Assembly: GCA_937897615.1 (NCBI GenBank)
Contig: CALCNO010000004.1
Location: 1 to 5,303 of the forward strand
Direction of reading: 5' to 3'
From: an uncultured Anaerolineaceae bacterium
GTDB lineage: Bacteria > Chloroflexota > Anaerolineae > Anaerolineales > Anaerolineaceae
Length of the DNA stretch: 5,303 nt
Shown: in pieces, positions 1 through 5,303 of the stretch
Position numbering within the stretch: the first letter of the stretch is position 1
How the letters are laid out: each line of letters opens with the position of its first letter
Translations under genes and position numbers: made by a program
Notes under the pieces: model-generated
The model's database searches: none
Told to the model about the DNA's origin: nothing
What the model saw: only the letters and a program-made list of their open reading frames with translations

Positions 1-419
1 TGGGCCGCATGATCGAGCAAAAGGTTTCCATTGTCAACCAGTTTGCTCTGGACGGCAATGGCGGCTGGGCACTGTTGAGCACAAAGACACCAAGGCCCAG
101 CTATTACGTCTATCTCCTCTATCGAAACTTCGGTGATCAATTGACTTTTTCTTCTTCCGGCATCGCTGGAGTAAGCATTTTTTCCTCTTTGCGCAGCGAT
201 GGCAACCTGGCGCTCATTCTCGTTAATCGCAATACCGAAGCAGTACAGGTTCCGCTTGAACTGCGCCATTTTGCGGCTGCCCCCACCAGCCAGATTTTGC
301 TGCTGGATGCCGGGCACTCTGCCGAATCCATAGCGTCACTGGTTTTTGCAAACAGCACAACGATTAACTTGCCCGCCCTATCGGCTCTTTCGATCACCAT
401 TCCAGCGGCGGCTAAGTAA
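1..419 (+). CDS. C-terminal fragment of a probable glycoside hydrolase (5' end outside window)
   Basis: The reading frame is open from base 3 and enters from outside the window, so only the last 138 or so residues are visible. The ATG at 9 is probably internal, because the protein there already looks mid-domain (GRMIEQKVSIVNQFAL). The segment GGWALLSTKTPRPSYYVYLLY followed by RNFGD resembles the end of a (beta/alpha)8 barrel in clan-A glycosidases of the GH39/GH44/GH5 type. The following stretch (GVSIFSSLRSDGNLALILVNRN, shortened here to its character: alternating hydrophobic residues, then a DG turn and VNRN) looks like the beta-sandwich domain that follows such barrels. No catalytic glutamate lies in the visible part, so family and substrate cannot be fixed. 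Secretion cannot be judged without the N-terminus. It lies 8 bases upstream of the GH94 start and is probably in the same operon. A glycosidase fragment is fairly likely; the exact family is uncertain. Confidence 0.65.
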   Translation, partial: GRMIEQKVSIVNQFALDGNGGWALLSTKTPRPSYYVYLLYRNFGDQLTFSSSGIAGVSIFSSLRSDGNLALILVNRNTEAVQVPLELRHFAAAPTSQILLLDAGHSAESIASLVFANSTTINLPALSALSITIPAAAK

Positions 420-423
420 GAGG
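418..423 (+). promoter_or_regulatory. Ribosome binding site of the GH94 gene, overlapping the upstream stop codon
   Basis: AAGAGG lies 4 bases before the ATG at 428 and overlaps the TAA stop (417-419) of the upstream gene. The core GAGG is 420-423. The overlap suggests translational coupling between the glycosidase and the phosphorylase, and it argues against a separate promoter directly in front of GH94. Confidence 0.55.
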
Positions 424-427
424 CCTT

Positions 428-2896
428 ATGCGTTACGGCTACTTTGACGATGAACACCGCGAATATGTAATCACCAGGCCAGACACACCGCTGCCGTGGA
501 TCAATTACCTGGGCTGCGAGGCTTACTACGGGCTGATTTCTAACACGGCCGGCGGATATTCCTTTTTCCGCGATGCACGCCTGCGAAGGCTCACACGTTA
601 CCGCTACAATAACGCCCCGCTGGACGAAGGTGGACGGTATCTCTACCTGCGGGATAACAATTCCAGCACCCCTGATTACTGGTCGCCTACCTGGCAGCCC
701 ACAAAAACCCCGCTGGACCAGTATGAATGCCGGCATGGTTTGGGATATACAAAAATTTCATCTGCTCACAATGGCATCCAGTGCGCCACCAGGTACTTCG
801 TCCCGCTCGGGGAGAACTTGGAAATCTGGCAGGTTGAACTCACCAACCTGCGTGAAAGCCCGGCTGATCTCTCATTATTCTCTGCCATCGAGTTCTGCCT
901 GTGGGACGCCGTGGACGACGCCAACAACTACCAGCGCAATTATTCCATTGGCGAAGTGGAAGTCGAAGAAGGGGTAATCTACCACAAATCAGAGTACCGC
1001 GAGCGGCGCAACCATTTTGCCTATTTCGCCTGTTCCGAACCCCTTGCCGGCTTTGATACGCAACGCGAAGCGTTTTTGGGGGCTTACCGCGGCTGGGATG
1101 TTCCGCAGGCTGTTGAAAGCGGAAAATCGGGCAATTCCGTTGCAATCGGGTGGCAGCCGATTGGCTCGCATCACATCAAGTTGGTGCTTCAGCCGCACGA
1201 AACACGCCACGTTATCTTCCTGTTGGGGTACCACGAGAATCCAACGCAGGAGAAGTTTGACCCTCCCGGCAGCCAGGTACTCAACAAGAAAAACGTAAAG
1301 ACAGTGATTGCGCAATACCTGCAGAAAGCGAAAGCAGATGCGGCTTTCCTGCGGTTGCAGCAATACTGGCAGCAATTGTTGCAACAACTGCAAGTGGACA
1401 CCCCCAGCCAGGATACCAACCGCATGGTCAACATCTGGAATGCTTACCAGGTGATGGTCACATTCAATTTTTCCCGCTCCACCTCGTATTTTGAAACCGG
1501 CATTGGTCGTGGCATGGGCTTTCGTGACTCCAACCAGGACCTGCTTGGCTTTATGCACCTGATCCCAGAACGAGCACGCGAACGCCTGCTTGATCTGGCA
1601 TCCACACAACTTTCAAACGGCGGCGCCTATCACCAGTACCAGCCGCTGACTAGGCAAGGGAACAACGAGATCGGCAGTAATTTTAATGACGACCCCCTGT
1701 GGCTCGTCCTCTCGGTCACCGCTTACATTAAAGAAACAGGGGATTGGGATGTGCTCAATGTTCGCGTCCCCTTTGACAACCAACCCGGCACCGCAGCACC
1801 GCTGTATGTGCATTTGCAGCGCTCCGTGCAATATACCCTGGAGCGGCTGGGGCCGCATGGGCTGCCCCTCATCGGGCGTGCTGACTGGAATGATTGCCTG
1901 AACTTGAATTGTTTTTCGGATCGCCCCGGGCAATCTTTCCAAACCACCACCAGCAAGGACGGCAAAGTGGCAGAAAGCGTGTTCATCGCCGGGCTGTTCT
2001 CCCTTGCCGCCGCTGAAATGGAGGTTTTATCTCACCGCCTGGGCGACGCTTCCCTGAGCGAAAGATACCGCTCAGCACGCCTCGCAATGGAAAAGGCCGT
2101 CAACACTGCCGGCTGGGATGGCGAATGGTTCCGGCGCGCCTACGATGATTTTGGCGACCCGGTAGGGTCACAGGAATGTAAGGAAGGCCAAATCTTCATC
2201 GAGCCGCAGGGGATGTGTGTGATGGCCGGCCTCGGTTTGCAAGATGGCAAGGCACTCAAGGCGCTGAACGCGGTATCTGACCGCCTGGCGTGTGAGCACG
2301 GCATCGTTCTGCTTGCCCCGGCTTACCGGCAGTATTATTTGCGCCTGGGTGAGATTTCCTCTTATCCACCCGGGTATAAAGAAAATGGTAGTGTTTTTTG
2401 CCACACTAACCCCTGGGTGATGATCGCCGAAACGCGCATCGGGCGTGGCGACCGGGCAATGGAGTATTATCTACGCATCAACCCGTCAGCACGCGAGCGG
2501 TTAGCAGAACTCCACCGTTGTGAACCCTACGTCTATGCCCAAATGATCGCCGGTATGGAAGCGGTTCATCCTGGCGAAGCCAAGAATTCCTGGCTCACCG
2601 GTACCGCCGCCTGGAATTACGTCGCCATCACCCAATGGATACTCGGAATACGCCCGGATTATGATGGAATCATCATTGATCCTGTTCTGCCGCTAGATTG
2701 GCAGGGCTTTACCTGCCAGCGGCAATTCCGCGGCAAGACACTCAGCATCAGGGTGAACAACCCCAACCGCTGCGGAAGTGGCGTCCAACAGATCACCCTC
2801 AATGGCAAAATTCTCCAGGGGAACCTGATTCCATTTGATTCACTACTGCCCTCCAACCAGGTAGAGGTCACACTGGTTGGATACCGAGGAGGTTGA
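428..2896 (+). CDS. cbp: Cellobiose phosphorylase, glycoside hydrolase family 94
   Basis: This enzyme phosphorolyses cellobiose to alpha-D-glucose 1-phosphate and D-glucose (EC 2.4.1.20), with inversion, probably in the cytoplasm; there is no signal peptide. The start MRYGYFDDEHREYVIT and the 822-residue length match, as I recall it, the Cellvibrio gilvus enzyme, and they support the ATG at 428. Cellodextrin phosphorylases are longer (about 980 residues). Rough domains are an N-terminal beta-sandwich (1-285), a helical linker (to about 315), an (alpha/alpha)6 barrel (about 316-740) and a C-terminal beta domain. The general acid is D489 in RADWNDCLN. Sugar-site residues are R361 and D367 in GIGRGMGFRDSNQD, W487, and E642 in LGEISSYP. 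Phosphate-site residues are H659 (FCHTNPW) and T724-G725 (WLTGTAAWN). These match the C. gilvus positions at constant offsets of -1 and then -7. No key residue is missing. The tail GYRGG encodes the next gene's ribosome binding site. Other disaccharide phosphorylases of GH94 (chitobiose, laminaribiose) are less likely. Confidence 0.95.
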   Translation: MRYGYFDDEHREYVITRPDTPLPWINYLGCEAYYGLISNTAGGYSFFRDARLRRLTRYRYNNAPLDEGGRYLYLRDNNSSTPDYWSPTWQPTKTPLDQYECRHGLGYTKISSAHNGIQCATRYFVPLGENLEIWQVELTNLRESPADLSLFSAIEFCLWDAVDDANNYQRNYSIGEVEVEEGVIYHKSEYRERRNHFAYFACSEPLAGFDTQREAFLGAYRGWDVPQAVESGKSGNSVAIGWQPIGSHHIKLVLQPHETRHVIFLLGYHENPTQEKFDPPGSQVLNKKNVKTVIAQYLQKAKADAAFLRLQQYWQQLLQQLQVDTPSQDTNRMVNIWNAYQVMVTFNFSRSTSYFETGIGRGMGFRDSNQDLLGFMHLIPERARERLLDLASTQLSNGGAYHQYQPLTRQGNNEIGSNFNDDPLWLVLSVTAYIKETGDWDVLNVRVPFDNQPGTAAPLYVHLQRSVQYTLERLGPHGLPLIGRADWNDCLNLNCFSDRPGQSFQTTTSKDGKVAESVFIAGLFSLAAAEMEVLSHRLGDASLSERYRSARLAMEKAVNTAGWDGEWFRRAYDDFGDPVGSQECKEGQIFIEPQGMCVMAGLGLQDGKALKALNAVSDRLACEHGIVLLAPAYRQYYLRLGEISSYPPGYKENGSVFCHTNPWVMIAETRIGRGDRAMEYYLRINPSARERLAELHRCEPYVYAQMIAGMEAVHPGEAKNSWLTGTAAWNYVAITQWILGIRPDYDGIIIDPVLPLDWQGFTCQRQFRGKTLSIRVNNPNRCGSGVQQITLNGKILQGNLIPFDSLLPSNQVEVTLVGYRGG
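2886..2892 (+). promoter_or_regulatory. Strong ribosome binding site of the cupin gene, inside the end of the GH94 gene
   Basis: GAGGAGG lies within the last sense codons of the phosphorylase (CGA GGA GGT, residues R-G-G), just before its TGA at 2894-2896. It sits 4 bases before the GTG at 2897. This decides the cupin start: the next in-frame ATG (2945, codon 17) has no comparable site. Ribosomes ending the phosphorylase would stop next to the cupin start, so tight translational coupling is expected. Confidence 0.8.
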
Positions 2897-3343
2897 GTGC
2901 TAGAAGACCTGATCGAGATCAAATCATACGATGGGGCCGGCTACATGCCGCTGATTGACTTTAACAGCTGGCGCGTTGCTGCCCTGCGTTACCTGGATGA
3001 AATTTCCCCCGAACGCATTGGTTCGATGGAACGCCACCTGCAAACCAGCGAGGTCTTCATCCTTGTAAGTGGAAGCGGAATGCTCGTTTTGGGGGGCAAC
3101 GGGGAGAACATTGGCGGGCTTGAAGTTATCCCCATGACAATTGGCCACGTGTATAGCATTTACCAAAATACCTGGCACAACATTGTTCTCAGCCGTGATG
3201 CGTATGTGATCGTTGTTGAGAATCGCGATACCGATGCCAGCAACAGCCAGGGAGTTCCGCTAAACGATGCCGCCAAAAACTCCCTGCAAAGCATTGCCAG
3301 AGAATTTCTGGCGCAGCAGGTGCAACCTGCATCTTCCCTATGA
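2897..3343 (+). CDS. Small single-domain cupin protein of unknown function
   Basis: This 148-residue protein starts on GTG with zero bases between the phosphorylase stop and its own start. Residues about 25-110 look like one cupin beta-barrel. Motif 1 appears as ERHLQTSEVFILVSG at 45-59. It keeps H47, E52 and G59 with normal spacing, but E45 stands where the first histidine of HxH usually is. Motif 2 is GHVYSIYQNTWHN at 83-95; it keeps H94, while the usual Pro and Gly of PxG are replaced by Y89 and N91. A metal site made of E45, H47, E52 and H94 is possible. The end (about 115-148) is polar and probably helical. There is no signal peptide or membrane segment. Small cupins include sugar isomerases, epimerases, sugar sensors and many uncharacterised proteins; the sequence does not choose between them. 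Coupling to a cellobiose phosphorylase suggests a role linked to sugar metabolism (inference). The cupin fold is fairly secure; the function is unknown. Confidence 0.8.
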   Translation: MLEDLIEIKSYDGAGYMPLIDFNSWRVAALRYLDEISPERIGSMERHLQTSEVFILVSGSGMLVLGGNGENIGGLEVIPMTIGHVYSIYQNTWHNIVLSRDAYVIVVENRDTDASNSQGVPLNDAAKNSLQSIAREFLAQQVQPASSL

Positions 3344-3369
3344 CAATTCCGACACTCTCCTCTACTCAT

Positions 3370-3398
3370 ACTCCCAGCCGTGGTCGGCGGCTGGGAGT
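3370..3398 (+). terminator. Intergenic hairpin, possible terminator or processing site
   Basis: ACTCCCAGCCG (3370-3380) and CGGCTGGGAGT (3388-3398) form a perfect 11-bp GC-rich stem around a 7-base loop (TGGTCGG). The hairpin begins 27 bases after the cupin stop. No T-run follows (CATGGGGACG), so it is not a classic intrinsic terminator. It could reduce read-through into GH1, protect the 3' end of the upstream messenger, or be an RNase processing point. The stem is seen directly; its role is inferred. Confidence 0.45.
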
Positions 3399-3413
3399 CA
3401 TGGGGACGAGTGG

Positions 3414-3441
3414 CTCACAAGCACAAACAACCGATTACAAT
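3414..3441 (+). promoter_or_regulatory. Possible sigma-70-type promoter of the GH1 gene
   Basis: A -10-like TACAAT (3436-3441, five of six matches to TATAAT) follows a poor -35-like CTCACA (3414-3419, four of six matches to TTGACA) with a 16-base spacer. It sits between the hairpin and the GH1 start. GATTACAATC (3433-3442) is a short inverted repeat over the -10, which could matter for a regulator. The match is weak and could be chance in this A/C-rich stretch. Confidence 0.3.
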
Positions 3442-3464
3442 CAACACATCAATCAGGTTCAATT

Positions 3465-3470
3465 GAGGAG
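3465..3470 (+). promoter_or_regulatory. Ribosome binding site of the GH1 gene, with short spacing
   Basis: GAGGAG ends only 2 bases before the ATG at 3473, closer than usual. No other in-frame start codon lies nearby, and the conserved GH1 N-terminal motif begins at residue 7, so the ATG is kept as the start. The site overlaps the 8-base palindrome TCAATTGA (3459-3466). Confidence 0.6.
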
Positions 3471-3472
3471 CT

Positions 3473-4840
3473 ATGCCTGCTGATTTTGAGTTCCCGCAAG
3501 ATTTTCAATGGGGTTCTGCCACCGCCGCCTACCAGATCGAGGGGGCTGTTGGTGAGGATGGCCGGGGCCAATCCATTTGGGATGCGTTCGCGCATACACC
3601 GGGAAAAATCCTGAATAATGACAATGGCGATACCGCCTGCGATCATTACCATCGCTGGAAAGAGGACCTGCAAATTGTTAAGGCGTTGGGCCACAAGACC
3701 TATCGCTTCTCGCTCGCCTGGCCGCGCCTTCTCCCGGAGGGACGGGGCAAGGCCAATCAGGCTGGGATCGACTTTTACAGCCGCATCATTGATGAGTTGC
3801 TGCGCCTGGGTATCCAGCCCCTGATCACCCTGTACCATTGGGATCTACCCACTGCCCTGTCCGGCGCCTGGCTGAACCGCGCTACCGTGCAAGCATTTGA
3901 GGAATTCACCCATCTGGCGGCATGCGCATTCGGTGATCGCGTCAAGAATTGGGTCACGATCAACGAACCCTGGTGCGCCAGCTTTCTCTCTTACAAAATT
4001 GGCATCCATGCTCCCGGTCTGAACGACCCCTTTGGGGCATTTACGGCTGCGCATCATCTGTTGCTGGCGCACGGGCAGGCTGTGAAAATACTGCGCACCG
4101 ATTGCGCGGGAGCACACGTTGGGATTGCGCTCAACCTGAGCCCCTTCTACCCCCAAACAGAATCAGCCGCAGACAGAGAAGTTGCCCGTTATGGCGATGG
4201 TGAACTGGCACGCTGGTTCCTGGATCCCCTTTACGGACGCCAATATCCGGCAGATATTTTGGCCGATCTGCGCCATGTGAGCGGGGAAAAATTCTCCGAA
4301 CTGCCGTTCATCCAGCCGGGAGACATGCAAGCCATTGCCGAGCCAACCGATTTTCTGGCAATCAACTACTATTCGCGCAATGTGGTGCGGGCCATCCCGC
4401 AATCACCTTATCACCCCTTGCAGTTTGAAGGCATCACAGTCCCCGATGCCCAGCGCACCGATATGGGTTGGGAAATTTACCCGCAAGGGCTATACGAAGT
4501 TCTCGCCCGTGTTTATTGGAATTACAAACCCGGGGAAATCATCATCAGCGAAAATGGCGCCAGCTATGGCGATGAGCCGGGCAGCGACGGCCAGGTACAC
4601 GACCAGCGCCGCATTGACTACCTGCGCGCACATCTGCAGCAGATCGCCCGCGCACTACAATCAGGAATTCCGGTAAGCGGGTATTACCTGTGGTCGCTGC
4701 TGGACAACTTTGAATGGTCGCTGGGGTATTCACAGCGTTTTGGCATTGTGCATGTGAACTATGCCACGCAAAAGCGCACCATCAAGGATAGCGCCCTGTG
4801 GTACAGAGATGTGATCGCCAAAAACGCCATTCCTCTCTAA
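3473..4840 (+). CDS. bglA: Beta-glucosidase, glycoside hydrolase family 1
   Basis: This 455-residue protein is a full-length GH1 retaining beta-glucosidase (typical length 440-470). It should hydrolyse cellobiose, short cellodextrins or other beta-glucosides to glucose, probably in the cytoplasm since there is no signal peptide. The N-terminus FPQDFQWGSATAAYQIEGA (residues 7-25) is the family signature and supports the ATG start. The acid/base is E165 in TINEPW and the nucleophile is E360 in ISENGA. Glycone-site residues are Q21, H122 and W123 in LYHWDLP, N164, W407, and E414-W415 in WSLLDNFEWSLGYSQRFG. The end, YRDVIAKNAIPL, is also normal for the family. A 6-phospho-beta-glucosidase is less likely: the segment after E414-W415 lacks the Ser/Lys/Tyr pattern those enzymes use for phosphate. 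The exact glycoside (glucoside, galactoside, fucoside) cannot be read from sequence. It lies downstream of the GH94-cupin pair but is set apart by a hairpin and possible promoter. Confidence 0.95.
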   Translation: MPADFEFPQDFQWGSATAAYQIEGAVGEDGRGQSIWDAFAHTPGKILNNDNGDTACDHYHRWKEDLQIVKALGHKTYRFSLAWPRLLPEGRGKANQAGIDFYSRIIDELLRLGIQPLITLYHWDLPTALSGAWLNRATVQAFEEFTHLAACAFGDRVKNWVTINEPWCASFLSYKIGIHAPGLNDPFGAFTAAHHLLLAHGQAVKILRTDCAGAHVGIALNLSPFYPQTESAADREVARYGDGELARWFLDPLYGRQYPADILADLRHVSGEKFSELPFIQPGDMQAIAEPTDFLAINYYSRNVVRAIPQSPYHPLQFEGITVPDAQRTDMGWEIYPQGLYEVLARVYWNYKPGEIIISENGASYGDEPGSDGQVHDQRRIDYLRAHLQQIARALQSGIPVSGYYLWSLLDNFEWSLGYSQRFGIVHVNYATQKRTIKDSALWYRDVIAKNAIPL

Positions 4841-4867
4841 GTCTTGTGTTCGGCGCAAAATACGCGT
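4841..4867. other. Convergent intergenic gap without a clear terminator
   Basis: Only 27 bases separate the stop codons of GH1 (+) and the PlsY-like gene (-). I see no convincing stem with a T-run on either strand, so termination may occur inside the opposite gene or be Rho-dependent (inference). Confidence 0.5.
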
Positions 4868-5303
4868 TTATTTCAAGGCGTGCCTCTTTGATGTTTCCGG
4901 GGTATCTTCCTCTATGCCCAGGCGCACACGGCGCGGGTGGTCCAGCCATTGCTTGAAGGGGATGAAGAGCAGCGCCGCCACCATGAACGCCAGCATCAGC
5001 ACCGAGGTTTCTCTGAGCCACACAAGCAACACCACCAGCCCCATGCCCACACCTGCGGCAATATCTGAATTGTGCAGCAGCAGGTACAGGGTGCAGTAAA
5101 CCGCAAACCCCAGCAGCGTGTAGAACGGGAAGAAGGCCAGGAAGACGCCGGTGGTGGCGGCAAACCCCTGCCCGCCCTTGAAGCGCGCAAATATCGGAAA
5201 GTCGTGCCCCAGGATGACCGACCCGGCGCCGGCCACCTGCCAGCCCGTTGGCAGGCCCACGCCGCGCACGATGAGCACCGCCAGCGCACCCTTGAGGATA
5301 TCC
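4868..5303 (-). CDS. plsY: PlsY-family glycerol-3-phosphate acyltransferase, C-terminal part (5' end outside window)
   Basis: The frame is open from the right edge to the TAA at 4868-4870, giving 145 visible residues. Some 50-60 N-terminal residues are probably missing from a roughly 200-residue protein. PlsY is an inner-membrane enzyme that transfers an acyl group from acyl-phosphate to glycerol 3-phosphate, the first step of phospholipid synthesis. The visible part begins DILKGALAV, a typical PlsY segment. It is followed by motif 2, GHDFPIFARFKGGQGFAATTG (visible residues 32-52), and several hydrophobic stretches that fit membrane helices. Two points are unusual. The GGKG lysine is Q45 of the visible part, and the C-terminal motif with conserved Asn and Glu (RHxxNIxRLxxGxE) is not clearly present; the end reads HPRRVRLGIEED instead. 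It may be a divergent paralogue. It converges on GH1 with a 27-base gap and is not part of the sugar operon. The GTG at 5276-5278 is internal, not the start. Confidence 0.85.
   Translation of the reverse strand, partial: DILKGALAVLIVRGVGLPTGWQVAGAGSVILGHDFPIFARFKGGQGFAATTGVFLAFFPFYTLLGFAVYCTLYLLLHNSDIAAGVGMGLVVLLVWLRETSVLMLAFMVAALLFIPFKQWLDHPRRVRLGIEEDTPETSKRHALK

Noticed and set aside
9..419. A complete small gene starting at the ATG at 9
   Set aside because: The frame is open to the window edge, the sequence at the ATG is already mid-domain, and no ribosome binding site can be seen in the 8 bases before it.
137..736. A 199-codon open frame on the - strand over the end of the glycosidase and the start of GH94
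   Set aside because: It lies opposite two well-supported genes, its translation resembles no family I know, and long antisense open frames are common in GC-rich coding DNA.
989..1609. A 206-codon open frame on the - strand inside GH94
   Set aside because: It is fully antisense to conserved phosphorylase sequence and has no recognisable domain or plausible ribosome binding context.
3267..3614. A + strand open frame bridging the cupin end, the gap and the GH1 start
   Set aside because: It overlaps two real genes in another frame, runs through the hairpin and has no family resemblance.
4996..5289. A - strand open frame overlapping the PlsY-like gene in another frame
   Set aside because: The Cys/Trp/Arg-rich translation is typical of an out-of-frame GC-rich reading; the PlsY motifs are in the neighbouring frame.
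1..5303. Mobile element, CRISPR array, toxin-antitoxin or defence system
   Set aside because: I saw no transposase, regular repeat array, terminal inverted repeats or defence-type gene; all long frames are explained by metabolic or lipid enzymes.

Overview
The window is an ordinary-looking bacterial carbohydrate-use locus of moderately high GC. Four genes lie head to tail on the + strand, and a fifth, unrelated gene converges on them from the right edge. The gene families and the large but cytoplasmic-looking enzymes would suit a fermentative or heterotrophic bacterium. My impression is Chloroflexota (Anaerolineae-like), from the flavour of the glycosidase fragment and the PlsY protein. That is a weak guess; nothing in the window fixes the phylum.

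Layout, left to right. Bases 1-419 carry the C-terminal end of a gene that starts outside the window, probably a clan-A-type glycoside hydrolase ending in a beta-sandwich domain. Eight bases later comes a complete 822-residue GH94 cellobiose phosphorylase (428-2896) with all the recognisable catalytic and phosphate-site motifs. A small cupin protein (2897-3343) starts on a GTG immediately after the phosphorylase stop codon, and its ribosome binding site lies inside the last codons of the phosphorylase. A 129-base gap follows with a strong 11-bp hairpin, a possible promoter and an A/C-rich leader. Then comes a complete GH1 beta-glucosidase (3473-4840). A 27-base gap separates it from the C-terminal part of a PlsY-family glycerol-3-phosphate acyltransferase on the - strand (4868 to beyond 5303).

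How the genes work together (inference from families). The upstream hydrolase may release oligosaccharides. Cellobiose brought into the cell could then be split by phosphorolysis (GH94, giving alpha-glucose 1-phosphate plus glucose and saving one ATP equivalent) or by hydrolysis (GH1, giving two glucose). GH94 and the cupin are almost certainly one translationally coupled unit. The hairpin and possible promoter suggest GH1 can be expressed separately. The cupin has no known role here; it is the least explained gene and has an altered first metal-binding motif.

I found no RNA genes, mobile elements, CRISPR arrays, frameshifts or defence-like systems. The window does not show an obviously new system. 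The points most worth a second look are the coupled cupin, the divergent motifs of the PlsY-like protein, and the hairpin without a U-tract.
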